This document shows, one piece after another, positions 9,551-21,327 of a stretch of 64,000 nucleotides of DNA. Location: the NCBI RefSeq assembly GCF_014217835.1, contig NZ_CP055263.1, positions 310,001 to 374,000 on the forward strand, given 5' to 3'. Under the pieces are notes generated by a model that saw nothing but the letters and a program-made list of their open reading frames with translations, was not told the origin of the DNA and searched no databases. The first letter of the stretch is position 1; each line of letters opens with the position of its first letter. The position numbers and the translations under genes are program-made. The stretch is from Metabacillus sp. KUDC1714. GTDB lineage: Bacteria; Bacillota; Bacilli; Bacillales; Bacillaceae.

Positions 9551-10660
9551 TCAAACATTTGCCAGCATTCGATCCAATGCTAATACAGCATCCTTTGTGA
9601 TATGTTCTGGTACAATAATCTGATTTGTGACTTCACCTTTTTCTATGCTTTCAAGAGCCCATAAAAGATGTGGTAAATCGATACGATTCATTGTTAAACA
9701 TGGACACATATATGGGTTCAATGAAACAATTTCTTTATCCTGGTTTTGTTGAATTAATCTATTTACTAGGTTCATTTCAGTTCCGATAGCCCATTTTGTA
9801 CCAGGTTCAGCTGCTTCAATCATGTCAATAATATATTTTGTGGAACCGGCAAAATCTGAGTGTTCAACCACTTCTCTGCTGCATTCTGGATGGACAATAA
9901 TATTCATATCTGGCTCAGTTTTTCGTAAATGTTCAATATTTGCAACAGTGAAATTTTCATGTACGGAGCAATGTCCCTTCCAAAGGATGACAATGATATC
10001 TTCAACATTTCCATTAAACTCCAATTCATTTGTGATTGGATTCCATATTGCCATTTTATCTAGGGGGATTCCAAGATCGAAGGCCGTATTTCTGCCTAAA
10101 TGCTGATCTGGTAAAAATAATATTCTTTCCTTTTGAGTAAATGCCCACTGTAACATTTTTTTAGCATTCGAGGAAGTAACAGTTGCTCCTCCATTTTTTC
10201 CAACGAACGCTTTAATTGCTGCAGTTGAATTTACATATGTTAAAGGCAGAATCGTGTCACCAAAAAGGTTTTGGAGTTTTCCCCAAGCACGATCAGTTTG
10301 ATCAATATCAGCCATATCAGCCATCGAACAACCTGCTCTCATATCAGGAAGCAGGACCTTTTGGCTTTCAGTTGTTAACATGTCTGCTGTTTCTGCCATA
10401 AAATGGACACCGCAAAAAACGATATATTCTGCCTCTTTATTTGCTGCTGCAGCTTGTGCAAGTTGTAATGAATCACCTGTCACATCTGAGAATTGAACAA
10501 CCTCATCCTTTTGGTAGTGATGTCCTGGAATATAAAGCTTCGTACCAAATTTCTCTTTTATTTCTCGTACACGCTGCTCCATTTCTTCAGTTGAAAGTGA
10601 TTTATAGGATTCTGGCATCATTTCTTTTTTATCGTGCTCAAGAATATCTAATAATTCCAT
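9551..10660 (-). CDS. nadA: Quinolinate synthase
   Basis: NadA condenses iminoaspartate (from NadB) with dihydroxyacetone phosphate to quinolinate, using a [4Fe-4S] cluster. Cys-bearing motifs of the family are visible: [20 protein letters not shown] and the C-terminal [14 protein letters not shown]. The start ATG at 10660 has AGGGGG 7 bases upstream; the TTG at 10666 is too near. At 369 aa it is of the long Bacillus type. It is the last gene of the operon, 11 bases after nadC. NifS, encoded divergently, probably supplies sulfur for the cluster. Confidence 0.97.
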   Translation of the reverse strand: MELLDILEHDKKEMMPESYKSLSTEEMEQRVREIKEKFGTKLYIPGHHYQKDEVVQFSDVTGDSLQLAQAAAANKEAEYIVFCGVHFMAETADMLTTESQKVLLPDMRAGCSMADMADIDQTDRAWGKLQNLFGDTILPLTYVNSTAAIKAFVGKNGGATVTSSNAKKMLQWAFTQKERILFLPDQHLGRNTAFDLGIPLDKMAIWNPITNELEFNGNVEDIIVILWKGHCSVHENFTVANIEHLRKTEPDMNIIVHPECSREVVEHSDFAGSTKYIIDMIEAAEPGTKWAIGTEMNLVNRLIQQNQDKEIVSLNPYMCPCLTMNRIDLPHLLWALESIEKGEVTNQIIVPEHITKDAVLALDRMLANV

Positions 10661-10671
10661 TTTCAAGCCCC

Positions 10672-11502
10672 CTATTTTACATTTAAACTTATATCCAAAG
10701 ATTTGTATGAATGTGTTAACATTCCTAATGAAATATAATCAACATTGGTATTACGGTAATCTGCTAAATTATGCATACCTATACCGCCAGATGCTTCTGT
10801 TACAATATGTTTTGGTGTGAGCTCAGCGAATATTGCAACCTCTTCTGGAGATCGGTTGTCAAACATAATCACATCAGCTCCAGCTTCAATTGCCTCTAGA
10901 AGCTGCTTTTCGTTCTCTATTTCTACTTCAATTTTGACCATATGACCTGTTTTAGCCCTAACCTCTTTAACTGCTTTTAAAATGGAACCTGCAAATGCTA
11001 TATGATTGTCCTTTATCATCACACCATCATATAAGCCAAAACGATGATTAAAGCCTCCACCACAACGAACAGCGTATTTTTCAAACATTCTCAATCCTGG
11101 TGAAGTTTTCCTTGTATCGCAAATTCTCGTATGATCTGATTGTAAAAGATGTACAGTTTTATTTGTCAATGTCGCAATCCCACTCATACGCTGAAGTAAA
11201 TTTAGAATGACTCGTTCCCCACTAAGAATAGTGGCAACAGGTCCCTCAAGTTCTGCAATGATATCACCCTGCTTAAGTGCGTCTCCATCTTTCCTTTTTA
11301 GGGCCACATCCACCTTTTGATCGAATAAGGAATAACCAGTAGCTATAACGTCAACACCTGCCAAAATTCCATCTTCCTTAGCAATAATAACAGCTTCTCC
11401 GCGTGCATTAGCACCAAAAACCGTTTGACTTGTAACGTCTAATTCTCCTAAGTCTTCTAGAAAAAATTCTTCTAATTTCTTTTTTAATTTAATCACGTTC
11501 AT
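10672..11502 (-). CDS. nadC: Nicotinate-nucleotide pyrophosphorylase (carboxylating)
   Basis: NadC converts quinolinate and PRPP to nicotinate mononucleotide and CO2. The 276-aa protein has the QPRTase pattern: DVTS near residue 24, [44 protein letters not shown] and the C-terminal EASGGI and [11 protein letters not shown]. It starts 3 bases after the nadB stop, so translation is likely coupled. Confidence 0.98.
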   Translation of the reverse strand: MNVIKLKKKLEEFFLEDLGELDVTSQTVFGANARGEAVIIAKEDGILAGVDVIATGYSLFDQKVDVALKRKDGDALKQGDIIAELEGPVATILSGERVILNLLQRMSGIATLTNKTVHLLQSDHTRICDTRKTSPGLRMFEKYAVRCGGGFNHRFGLYDGVMIKDNHIAFAGSILKAVKEVRAKTGHMVKIEVEIENEKQLLEAIEAGADVIMFDNRSPEEVAIFAELTPKHIVTEASGGIGMHNLADYRNTNVDYISLGMLTHSYKSLDISLNVK

Positions 11503-11505
11503 TCT

Positions 11506-13059
11506 CTATACCCCCGCATACATTTCATCTTTCATTCGTATAAGCTGCTTTTGTCGCCAGTATTTATCATTTGTTTCAGGAAAATCTAAGCGATAATGTC
11601 CCCCTCTACTTTCTGTTCGATTAAATGCAGAGGTTGAAATTAGCCAGCCTATTGTTAACATATTGATGATTTCAATTTGCTCAGTTGTGAAATTCTTCAC
11701 ATTAAAAACCCAAAAAGTGAATTGATTTTGATAAAACGTAAACCAATTTACTGCAAAGGTTAACTCAGCTTCCGTTCTTTGAATTCCAACATAGTTAGTC
11801 ATGATTTCTTGAATCTGTTTTTTTGTCGGTAATTCGATGAATTCATCTGCTGCAGTGGTATTTGTAAAAACATCAACACTTCTATCCGGTTGCTCGAATG
11901 GTAAAGACAATAGATGATTCGCTACTCTTTTCCCAAAAACAAGTCCCTCTAATAGCGAGTTACTAGCAAGTCGATTAGCACCATGCACACCTGTACATGC
12001 CGCTTCACCTACTGCAAAGAGATTGAGGATATTTGTCTCACCTTTATCATTCGTCTGAATCCCTCCCATTAAAAAGTGCATACCAGGGGCGACTGGAATC
12101 ATTCCTTCGTCTAAATTAATCCCATATTGCTCACACAATTTAGAAATAGTCGGGAATCTTGTTGAAAAATTAGAAATATTAGATATATCAAGGAACACAT
12201 CATTCCCTTTTTTCATTTCATAATAAATTGCTCTAGAAACTACATCTCTTGGTGCTAAATCACCTTGAGGATGAATCTTACCCATGAATGTCTCACCATT
12301 TTGATTTATTAATAAAGCACCCTCACCACGTACTGCTTCCGAAACGAGACCAACACAACGTCCATTAATATTGAGCATTGTCGGGTGGAATTGAATAAAT
12401 TCCATATCAGCAATTTTTGCACCTGCTCTATAAGCCATGGCAATTCCATCACCTGTTATGATATCTGCGTTTGATGTATGGCCATACACAGCACCACACC
12501 CACCGCTAGCTATAATTATTTTACTTGCCAAATATCTTTTCATTTTTCCATTTGCACTCTTTGTAGCAACACCTAAGCAACTACTATTTTTTACAATCAA
12601 ATCTGTTGCCATTTCATTCTCAATCAATGTTACCATTGGTAAAATCGTCTGATATAAAAACTGGGTTACTTCTCTTCCAGTAGCATCGCCACCAGCATGA
12701 ATGATTCGGTGCTGACTATGTGCTCCTTCTTTCCCAAGAAGAAATTGTCCATTTAAATCGCAATCAAAGGTCATTCCTCTTTGACACCATTCAAGGATTT
12801 CAGTTGGACCATCTTGGACAAGATGTTCTACATTTTTTGAATCATTATGATAACAACCCGCAACTAACGTATCTTCATAATGATTTTTCCATGAATCCTT
12901 CGTGTGAACTGCAGCGGCTATTCCACCTTGTGCAAGCATTGAATTGCTTTTTTTCCACGAAGATTTCGTAATAATTGTTACTTGTTTATGTCGTAAGTGG
13001 TATGCTGCAGAAAGGGCGGCAATCCCACTACCGATTATAATGACATCTGTTTGAGGCAT
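11506..13059 (-). CDS. nadB: L-aspartate oxidase
   Basis: NadB is the FAD enzyme that oxidises aspartate to iminoaspartate, the first step of NAD synthesis. Residues 1-35 have the dinucleotide-binding fold (DVIIIGSGIAALSAAYHL). Active-site and FAD motifs follow: LAQGGIAAA, HRIIHAGGDATGRE, EFIQFHPTML and ACTGVHGANRLASNSLLEGLVFGKR. At 517 aa it is full length. It is first in the nadB-nadC-nadA operon and is divergent from nifS-nadR. NadR is expected to repress it. Confidence 0.97.
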   Translation of the reverse strand: MPQTDVIIIGSGIAALSAAYHLRHKQVTIITKSSWKKSNSMLAQGGIAAAVHTKDSWKNHYEDTLVAGCYHNDSKNVEHLVQDGPTEILEWCQRGMTFDCDLNGQFLLGKEGAHSQHRIIHAGGDATGREVTQFLYQTILPMVTLIENEMATDLIVKNSSCLGVATKSANGKMKRYLASKIIIASGGCGAVYGHTSNADIITGDGIAMAYRAGAKIADMEFIQFHPTMLNINGRCVGLVSEAVRGEGALLINQNGETFMGKIHPQGDLAPRDVVSRAIYYEMKKGNDVFLDISNISNFSTRFPTISKLCEQYGINLDEGMIPVAPGMHFLMGGIQTNDKGETNILNLFAVGEAACTGVHGANRLASNSLLEGLVFGKRVANHLLSLPFEQPDRSVDVFTNTTAADEFIELPTKKQIQEIMTNYVGIQRTEAELTFAVNWFTFYQNQFTFWVFNVKNFTTEQIEIINMLTIGWLISTSAFNRTESRGGHYRLDFPETNDKYWRQKQLIRMKDEMYAGV

Positions 13060-13074
13060 AGCATAGTACCCTCC

Positions 13075-13110
13075 TGTAAATTTACACCTGTCTTGACACC
13101 TATATTTACA
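13075..13110. promoter_or_regulatory. Putative NadR (YrxA) operator region between nadB and nifS
   Basis: The 99-bp divergent promoter region holds two palindromes, TGTAAATTTACA (13075-13086) and TGTCTTGACA (13089-13098), then another TTTACA half (13105-13110). A -35-like TTGACA (13093-13098) for nifS-nadR falls inside the second palindrome. TTGTCA and TAAATA elements for nadB lie on the other strand across the same stretch. In B. subtilis the NadR/YrxA protein represses both units from this region with nicotinate as co-repressor. Which sequences are bound here is inference. Confidence 0.6.
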
Positions 13111-13182
13111 TAGATTTAAAATAATGACAAGAGTTTTTTACTAACATTCTCATAGAGTTTGAGAAAACTAGAGGTGAAATCA

Positions 13183-14313
13183 GTGATCTACCTAGATTAT
13201 GCAGCAACTACACCAATGAGTGAAAATGCCCTAACTATATATATGAAGGCTGCTAAAAGTGCATTTGGAAATAGTAGTAGTTTACATGATATTGGCGGAA
13301 TGGCAGCAAGAACTTTACAGGCTTCTAGGAAAATAATTACCGATATGATTTGCGGAAATGAAAAAGGTCTTTATTTTACTAGTGGTGGTAGTGAGGCAAA
13401 CATATTGGCCGTTCAGTCCTTGTTAAATGGTGTTGATCTTAAAAATAACCATATTATTACAACACAAATTGAACATTCATCACTTTATACATTTTTTAAA
13501 AGTCTTCAAACTAGGGGTTATGAGGTTAGTTTTTTAGAGCCCAATAAACAAGGCTTTATTTCAACTGATGACATCACTAGCAAGTTACAATCTAATACAG
13601 GACTTGTCTCGATTCAGCACGGAAATTCCGAAATTGGAGTTGTTCAGCCAATCAAGGAAATTGGACGATTATTAAAAAAACGAGGTATTTTATTCCACAG
13701 TGACTGTGTTCAAACCTTTGGGAAGCTTCCAATAAATGTAGAGGATATTCATATTGATGCCATTTCAATATCTAGCCATAAAATTTATGGACCTAAAGGA
13801 ATTGGAGCGGCCTATATCAATCCATCCGTTTTTTGGCAGCCAGTTATCCCAGGGACAACCCATGAGTCAGGTTTTCGGCCTGGTACAGTTGATGTCCCTG
13901 GTGCAGCTGCATTTGCTACTGCCGCAAAAGATGTTTCAGCTAACATGTATACGAACATTGAACATTATCTAAAACTTAGAAAAGATTTTGTTGACTCACT
14001 AAAGCCTTGCAAGGATAGAATAAAGCTATTAAATGAAAATAACGAAAACACCCTCCCGAACATTCTTCCATTGCTTGTAGATGGGATTGAAGGTCAGTAT
14101 ATGATGTTAGAATGCAATCGATTCGGTTTTGCAATTTCAACAGGGAGTGCATGCCAAGTAGGAATGCAAGCACCTTCTCGTACAATCCTTGCTCTAGGTT
14201 ATGATGAGCAAAAAGCAAAGCAATATATTAGAATATCATTAGGTGCTCAAACATCGAGTGAGGAAGTTCAGACATTTGCAAAACAACTTATTAACATCAT
14301 TGAAAACTTTTAA
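13183..14313 (+). CDS. nifS: Cysteine desulfurase NifS (NAD-operon type)
   Basis: This PLP enzyme takes sulfur from cysteine. Seen are the N-terminal YLDYAATTPM, the PLP lysine in SISSHKIYGPKG and the loop cysteine in STGSACQVG. I start at GTG 13183, because GAGGTG is 6 bases upstream and relatives begin with IYLDYAATTP; the TTG at 13159 has no SD. At 376 aa the length is normal. Its place divergent from nadBCA and before nadR points to maturation of the NadA [4Fe-4S] cluster rather than general Fe-S assembly. Confidence 0.95.
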   Translation: MIYLDYAATTPMSENALTIYMKAAKSAFGNSSSLHDIGGMAARTLQASRKIITDMICGNEKGLYFTSGGSEANILAVQSLLNGVDLKNNHIITTQIEHSSLYTFFKSLQTRGYEVSFLEPNKQGFISTDDITSKLQSNTGLVSIQHGNSEIGVVQPIKEIGRLLKKRGILFHSDCVQTFGKLPINVEDIHIDAISISSHKIYGPKGIGAAYINPSVFWQPVIPGTTHESGFRPGTVDVPGAAAFATAAKDVSANMYTNIEHYLKLRKDFVDSLKPCKDRIKLLNENNENTLPNILPLLVDGIEGQYMMLECNRFGFAISTGSACQVGMQAPSRTILALGYDEQKAKQYIRISLGAQTSSEEVQTFAKQLINIIENF

Positions 14314-14342
14314 AAACATAAATTTTGCAAAGGTAGAAAGGA

Positions 14343-14891
14343 ATGGTATCGGTGAAGACTGATAAAATATTAGGTGAAGAGCGACGAAATCTCTTGTTAG
14401 ATATTCTATCTAAAGCAGACAAGCCGATTACAGGTGGAGAGTTAGCAAGCACAACAAATGTGAGTAGACAGGTAATCGTCCAAGACGTTTCACTGTTAAA
14501 AGCAAAAAATTATCCAATAATGGCTACAAGCCAAGGGTATGTATTTTTAAACAATCAACATGATCAAACTAAATTAGTCGAACGAATTATCGCTTGTAAG
14601 CATGCACCTGAACGAACAATAGAAGAATTATCAATACTTGTTGACCATGGGGTAGTTGTTAAGGATGTAATTGTTGAGCATCAAGTATATGGGGAATTAA
14701 CTGCTTCAATCATGGTAGGAAATCGGAATGATGTGAATGAATTTGTAAAAAAAATAAATCGTTATAATGCCTCATATTTATCACAGTTAACTGGTGGTCT
14801 ACATTTGCATACTTTACAAGCTGATTCTCTTGATAAAATAGATCTTGCTTGTAAAGCACTTGATGAAGAAGGATTCTTAGTAAAGGAATAA
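14343..14891 (+). CDS. nadR: NadR/YrxA transcriptional repressor of NAD synthesis (HTH + 3H domain)
   Basis: The N-terminal winged HTH (about residues 13-68) includes ITGGELASTTNVSRQVIVQDVSLLK. The C-terminal 3H domain (about 75-180) holds ACKHAPE, VVVKDVIVEHQVYGEL and LTGGLHLHTLQ, whose histidines bind metal and nicotinate in relatives. At 182 aa it is the usual length. It follows nifS by 29 bases. A GTG at 14352 with AAAGGA 9 bases upstream is a possible alternative start. It probably represses both nadBCA and its own operon. Confidence 0.94.
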   Translation: MVSVKTDKILGEERRNLLLDILSKADKPITGGELASTTNVSRQVIVQDVSLLKAKNYPIMATSQGYVFLNNQHDQTKLVERIIACKHAPERTIEELSILVDHGVVVKDVIVEHQVYGELTASIMVGNRNDVNEFVKKINRYNASYLSQLTGGLHLHTLQADSLDKIDLACKALDEEGFLVKE

Positions 14892-14970
14892 GCGATCTTA
14901 ACAGGCAGTTTCCCAAATCTCAACCTTCTCCTCTTGCTTTTAGGATTACTTCCACTAAAAATGGGTAAAA

Positions 14971-15006
14971 GAAAACAGGTGACATACTACCCTAGTCACC
15001 TGTTTT
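14971..15006. terminator. Bidirectional terminator between nadR and pheA
   Basis: AAAACAGGTGAC and GTCACCTGTTTT arms (12 bp) with A and T runs outside on both sides, placed between convergent genes. Confidence 0.93.
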
Positions 15007-15010
15007 TAAA

Positions 15011-15895
15011 TCAAACTTCTTTTTCAATTTGCTGGCTAATTGAATATGCTTCATAAGAACCAAGTAATTTAACACTGCAACCTAAAGCCTCGAGCTCAGC
15101 TATCGCCCCTGGTATTAATATCTCGTCAACTAACATATCAATATCAATAATAAAGAAGTAGTTACCTAAACCTGTTTTCATCGGTCTTGATTCGATTTTT
15201 GAGAGATTCAGTTTTCGCCAAGTAAAAGCAGATAACACTTGATGTAAAGCCCCAGATTGATCTGATGGCAGTGTAACCATTAACGTTGTTTTTTCTTTAT
15301 CAGGAGTAAGATATGGGCTAGTATATTCTGCCTTATTTGAAGGATGTAATATTGCAAATCTTGTATGATTATAATGGTAATCATGGATATTCGCTTTGAC
15401 AATTTCTAACCCATATTCCTTTGCTGCAAGATTGTTCGCAATTGCTGCAACTGATTCTTCAGGATGATTACTAACATAACTTGCTGCAGCTCCAGTTGAT
15501 GTTGCATAATCATACGTAATACCTTTAAACGTTTGATGCAAAAACTTATGACATTGTGCAATCGCATGTGAATGAGAATAAATGCGAGTAACATTTTCCC
15601 AATCATTTTTTCTTGAAGGGTGTACCATAAAATGCTGTTCAATCGGTGAAACAATCTCACCAACTATGTACAATGGTTGTTCATGTATTAAATAATCAAA
15701 TGTTAAATTAACCGAACCTTCTAGTGCATTTTCGGTAGGTACGACAGCAAAATCAATCTCCCCATCTGCAACTGCATCAATACATTGTGGAATCGTGGTA
15801 TATGGTACCTGTTCGACTTCATCCCCAAAAAAAGATTGAACAGCAAAATGGGTAAAAGTTGCTCTCGGTCCTAAAAATCCTATCCTGTTTGACAA
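15011..15895 (-). CDS. pheA: Prephenate dehydratase
   Basis: PheA converts prephenate to phenylpyruvate in phenylalanine synthesis. The catalytic domain (about residues 1-190) has IGFLGPRATFTHFAV, VVPTENALEGSVN and the TRFAIL signature. The C-terminal ACT domain (about 200-285) has the Phe-binding GALHQVL and ESRP motifs. The start is TTG at 15895, with AAGGAG upstream. At 294 aa it is of the monofunctional type. It follows pheB by 14 bases. Confidence 0.97.
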   Translation of the reverse strand: MSNRIGFLGPRATFTHFAVQSFFGDEVEQVPYTTIPQCIDAVADGEIDFAVVPTENALEGSVNLTFDYLIHEQPLYIVGEIVSPIEQHFMVHPSRKNDWENVTRIYSHSHAIAQCHKFLHQTFKGITYDYATSTGAAASYVSNHPEESVAAIANNLAAKEYGLEIVKANIHDYHYNHTRFAILHPSNKAEYTSPYLTPDKEKTTLMVTLPSDQSGALHQVLSAFTWRKLNLSKIESRPMKTGLGNYFFIIDIDMLVDEILIPGAIAELEALGCSVKLLGSYEAYSISQQIEKEV

Positions 15896-15909
15896 CTAAC
15901 TTCAACTCC

Positions 15910-16353
15910 TTATGCCCCTTGACCTAATATCTCTACCTTATCGACAAATTCCAATCTACGAAGTTTGGTCATTAATCGGTTTATATCCTCTGTCATTCCA
16001 TTCGTATTAAGCGATAGTGTTACATTTGCACGGCCCTGGATTGGAATGGTTTGATGGATGGTTAAAACGTTACATCCAGCAGTTGCCACTACTGATAATA
16101 ATTGAGATAAAGTTCCACTACGATCTTCAAGATGGAAAAAAAGGGTGATTAATTTTTCTTTCACCATTGTATGAAACGGAAACACAGCATCACGATACTT
16201 ATAAAAAGCACTCCGGCTCATATCGACACGTTGAACTGCTTCAGCCACAGAATCAGCTTTTCCTCTTTCAATTAGCTTCTTTACTTCAAGTGTTTTTTTC
16301 ATTGCTTCAGGTAAAATATCTTCTCGAACTAAAAAAAATGTATCGTCTTTCAT
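15910..16353 (-). CDS. pheB: PheB, ACT-domain protein with N-terminal HTH
   Basis: The 147-aa protein has a helix-turn-helix-like stretch ([21 protein letters not shown], about residues 37-57). An ACT domain follows ([31 protein letters not shown]). Proteins of this type precede pheA in Bacillaceae. A role in sensing aromatic amino acids has been proposed for the family, but its reaction or target is not established. Confidence 0.93.
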   Translation of the reverse strand: MKDDTFFLVREDILPEAMKKTLEVKKLIERGKADSVAEAVQRVDMSRSAFYKYRDAVFPFHTMVKEKLITLFFHLEDRSGTLSQLLSVVATAGCNVLTIHQTIPIQGRANVTLSLNTNGMTEDINRLMTKLRRLEFVDKVEILGQGA

Positions 16354-16500
16354 TAACTCCCTCCCATCTTTTTTCTTAATGTAGATAATTTATCACAATA
16401 TTAGCTAAATTTCTTCCTTTTTCTTTATTTATTTTTATCCAAGCTTTATAACAATACAAAAACAAGGATAAGTTAACATTTGGACCTAAACGAATCCTAT

Positions 16501-16528
16501 AAAAAAGAGAGCTCATGATCAGCTCTCA
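16501..16528 (-). terminator. Terminator after obg
   Basis: GAGAGCT, short loop, AGCTCTC followed by TTTTTT on the minus strand. It separates obg from pheB-pheA. The 16354-16500 gap is AT-rich and holds the expected pheB promoter but no gene. Confidence 0.8.
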
Positions 16529-16568
16529 CAACTTATTATTCATTAGCACCACAACTTTAGTGCTCAAA

Positions 16569-17867
<1,299 letters not shown>

Positions 17868-18419
17868 CTAAATCCCAAGTGAAATAACAGTTGTTAATTC
17901 ATATGTATTAACATGAAATTCATTTACAATCAATTGAGAGTGATTAACAGCTTTTAACCACTCAATTAATTGTTCTGTATCCTTTATTATGCCATTAAAG
18001 TCAAAAAAGAAACGAACTCCTTCAGCTTCTAAACCTATATCAATTGTAATACTTAAATGATTTTCACTTGCAAAATCAACTACTTTATCTAGTTGATCCA
18101 AAAAGCTCTTACTCCATTGGGTCACTGAATCATCAAATGGTTCTAAAGACAACACATTTCCTAAAATTTCGTATTCAAGTACAAAATGGTGGTTACTCCA
18201 ATTAAATGTCATAAGATAACTAGCAAACGAGGGCATTTTCAAATTACAAAGTTTAGATTCCTGTTGCGCTTCTATGATTACTTCCTCAATGAAATCATGT
18301 ACACGATCATATTTTTGCAACGAAAGATTACCTTTAATCAGTTGTAATTTATTCATCCAATCATGTCGTGAATGACTTAATATATCAACAGTATCCCATT
18401 TTTTCGATTTATTTTTCAT
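17868..18419 (-). CDS. spo0B: Spo0B sporulation phosphotransferase
   Basis: Spo0B passes phosphate from Spo0F to Spo0A in the sporulation phosphorelay. The histidine box HSRHDWMNKLQLIKG has the phosphorylated His at residue 19 (His30 in B. subtilis). A degenerate kinase-like C-terminal domain follows. The start is ATG 18419, with AGGAGA 7 bases upstream; the longer frame to 18467 lacks an SD. The 183-aa protein lacks about 10 N-terminal residues compared with B. subtilis, which is common in relatives. Confidence 0.95.
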   Translation of the reverse strand: MKNKSKKWDTVDILSHSRHDWMNKLQLIKGNLSLQKYDRVHDFIEEVIIEAQQESKLCNLKMPSFASYLMTFNWSNHHFVLEYEILGNVLSLEPFDDSVTQWSKSFLDQLDKVVDFASENHLSITIDIGLEAEGVRFFFDFNGIIKDTEQLIEWLKAVNHSQLIVNEFHVNTYELTTVISLGI

Positions 18420-18547
18420 ACTATTTTCTCCTATTTCAACTAAAAAATAATTTTCATAAAGGAGCAATTACTTTACGCTGTAATAAGAATTATAACAAAC
18501 ATTGTGTTGGAACATAAGAGCTATTCATAGATTACTGTTTTAATTCG

Positions 18548-18706
18548 CAAAAGCGAAAGCGCCTTGAACAGCCTCGGGCAAATAAGACGCTAATGAATAG
18601 AAGGTGTTTTTTACCTTCAATTCATGGGTGGCTGTAGACTCAAGAGGGGCTAGACGTTGGATGCCTAGCGCTTTTCCACAGTACTAGAGTTTTATATTTT
18701 CCTTTA
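18548..18706 (+). repeat. Dispersed hairpin repeat, copy 1
   Basis: Starts AAAGCGAAAGCGCCTTGAAC and ends with GGGGCTAGACGTTGGATG and an AT-rich tail (CACAGTACTAGAGTTTTATA). Internal arms around ATGAATAGAAGGT and ACCTTCAATTCAT make a long imperfect hairpin. It lies between rpmA and spo0B. Related copies are at 23177, 37038, 37317, 39290 and 48210. Confidence 0.9.
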
Positions 18707-18711
18707 CAATA

Positions 18712-18745
18712 AAAAAAACTCTAACCTAAGTTAGGTTAGAGTTTT
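18712..18745 (-). terminator. Terminator of rplU-prp-rpmA
   Basis: AACTCTAACCTAA and TTAGGTTAGAGTT arms, then a T run on the minus strand. Confidence 0.93.
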
Positions 18746-18754
18746 CACATGAAC

Positions 18755-19397
<643 letters not shown>

Positions 19398-19408
19398 TTC
19401 AAATAGCC

Positions 19409-19717
19409 TTACGCGTTGATTTTGTCAATCACAACTTTAGTGTATGGCTGACGGTGACCTTGTTTTTTACGATAGTTTTTCTTAGCTTTATATTTGAAGA
19501 CAGTGATTTTCTTTTGACGACCGTGTTTTTCGATCTTACCAGTAACAGTTGCTCCGTCAACAGTTGGGCTACCAACTTTAACATTGTCTCCACCTACAAA
19601 TAAAACTTTGTCAAACGTAACAGTTTCACCTTGATCAGTACCAAGCTTCTCAACGTAGATAACTTGACCTTCTTCAACTTTAATTTGTTTTCCACCAGTT
19701 TCAATAATAGCGTACAT
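19409..19717 (-). CDS. rplU: Ribosomal protein bL21
   Basis: The 102-aa 50S protein that binds 23S rRNA starts [11 protein letters not shown] and has [12 protein letters not shown] and the basic [25 protein letters not shown] region. It has a strong SD and is the first gene of rplU-prp-rpmA, with a structured leader upstream. Confidence 0.98.
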   Translation of the reverse strand: MYAIIETGGKQIKVEEGQVIYVEKLGTDQGETVTFDKVLFVGGDNVKVGSPTVDGATVTGKIEKHGRQKKITVFKYKAKKNYRKKQGHRQPYTKVVIDKINA

Positions 19718-19727
19718 CCTTGCACCT

Positions 19728-19830
19728 CCTATAAACTCAGACTCGCCAAAATAAGGTGAATGTTATCTAAACATTGCTTTAACCTCATTCTGAGCGGTTG
19801 TAGCACGGGTGCGCTACAAACCATAACATT
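19728..19830 (-). ncRNA. Probable L21 leader (r-protein autoregulatory structure)
   Basis: The minus strand directly upstream of rplU has a perfect 7-bp stem TTGTAGC/GCTACAA around GCACCCGT (19798-19819). It is followed by GAGGTTAAAG and the AATGTTTAGATAACATT hairpin before the SD. This place and layout fit the L21 leader of Firmicutes, to which bL21 is thought to bind. I judge this from position and hairpins only. Confidence 0.6.
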
Positions 19831-19875
19831 AAACATAATATCAAATACCTATGAAATATGCAACAATTATTTTAT

Positions 19876-21327
19876 TCATTTAAGTCTTTCCATAATCGTC
19901 TTCACATTACCAATATGCCTTATAGAGTAGCTAGGTATAGAATGAAGATATTCTGAACAGATTATTTTGTATTTTAAAGCTTCTTCAAGTTGTTTAAGAT
20001 GTTCGCCGTTTCCTCCGTTTAATAATTCGATTACATCAGCTGTTGCTTCAATCCAAATTGCTTCTTCATCCATAAATTGGTGCTCCCAAAGCTCTCTTTC
20101 TAGCTGATATGCAATCGCCTCTTTAGACGGAATTCGCCCTGTTCCATTACAAGTAGGGCAGCGATCAGTTAGACTTGCTTCAATCGGTTGACGTACCTTT
20201 TTTCTCGTAATTTGCAAAATATTTAGTTCTGTAAAACCTATAACCTTATGTTGAACACGATCTTTCCTCATCTCACGTATAACGGTTTCTTCTATCATTT
20301 TCTGATCTTCTTTATGCTTCATATCGATAAAATCAATTAAAATAATGCCACTTACATTTCTTAGGCGTATTTGCTTTGCAATTTCTATCGCTGCAACTTG
20401 ATTTGTCTTTAGCACTGTATCACGCATAGATAATTTTCCAGAAAATTTTCCCGTGTTTACGTCAATAATTGTCATTGCTTCAGTTTGCTCAATAATGATA
20501 TAGGAGCCATTCTTTAGCCAAACAACATTTTTTAAGAGCTTATCAATTTCTTGCTCGATTTTATATGTTGTAAAAATGGATTCCTTTTGGTCATGGTACA
20601 TAATCTTTGCAGTAGGAAATTGCTGTTTCAAATCCTGAACCCGCTCTATTTGATCACAAATAATTGTGTCTTCAGGTTTAATCGCCAACTCGTTCAAAAT
20701 GCGTTCAACAAAGCTTTTTGCTTCAAATACACATTCAGTTTTACGATACATTGTTTTTATGGATTGAAACTGCTTTTTTAGCTTAATATACTCATCACTA
20801 AGCTCTTCCCATGATTTATGCTTGCTAGCTGTACGAAAAAGAAGCCCCTCTTTTTCTTCTTGGAGCTCATTAGCTATATGTAACAATCTACTTCTCTCTT
20901 TTTCATCTGATAGCTTTTTCGATACAGCTATATAATTACCATAGGGCATGTAAACGAGAAGCTTTCCTCCAAACTCGATATTAGTTGTTAGCTTTGGCCC
21001 CTTTTGATCTGTCCCCTCTTTTACTACTTGAACGAGCAATTGCTCACCCTCTCTTACATAATGGGAGATAGATGGTTTAGAGACTGTATTCTCATTCTGT
21101 TGAAACGAAATTAAATCATTACGGTGTATATAACCATTTTGATTTATTCCAATATCAACAAAAGCAGCTTGCATGCCCGGAAGAACTTTTGTTACACGAC
21201 CAATATATATATTTCCGATAATTTCATTATCAAAGGAATAGGTTTGATGTAGTTCACATAACTGCTCATGTTCAAAGACTGCACAGCGAACTTCCTTCGT
21301 TTTTTCATTTATTATCAGTTTACGCAC
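19876..21327 (-). CDS. rng: Ribonuclease E/G family endonuclease (RNase G)
   Basis: This endoribonuclease takes part in rRNA maturation and mRNA decay. The S1 RNA-binding domain is at about residues 36-115 (GNIYIGRVTKVLPGMQAAFVDIG). The DNase-I-like catalytic region carries the metal-binding Asp289 (IIDVNTG) and Asp332 (ILIDFIDMK). Cys390 and Cys393 (CPTCNGTG) make the zinc-link of the dimer. At 483 aa it lacks the long RNase E tail, so it is RNase G-like. B. subtilis has no member and relies on RNase Y and J; other Bacillaceae carry it at this locus, between rplU and spoIVFB. It is transcribed alone or with the spoIVF pair. Confidence 0.95.
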   Translation of the reverse strand: MRKLIINEKTKEVRCAVFEHEQLCELHQTYSFDNEIIGNIYIGRVTKVLPGMQAAFVDIGINQNGYIHRNDLISFQQNENTVSKPSISHYVREGEQLLVQVVKEGTDQKGPKLTTNIEFGGKLLVYMPYGNYIAVSKKLSDEKERSRLLHIANELQEEKEGLLFRTASKHKSWEELSDEYIKLKKQFQSIKTMYRKTECVFEAKSFVERILNELAIKPEDTIICDQIERVQDLKQQFPTAKIMYHDQKESIFTTYKIEQEIDKLLKNVVWLKNGSYIIIEQTEAMTIIDVNTGKFSGKLSMRDTVLKTNQVAAIEIAKQIRLRNVSGIILIDFIDMKHKEDQKMIEETVIREMRKDRVQHKVIGFTELNILQITRKKVRQPIEASLTDRCPTCNGTGRIPSKEAIAYQLERELWEHQFMDEEAIWIEATADVIELLNGGNGEHLKQLEEALKYKIICSEYLHSIPSYSIRHIGNVKTIMERLK

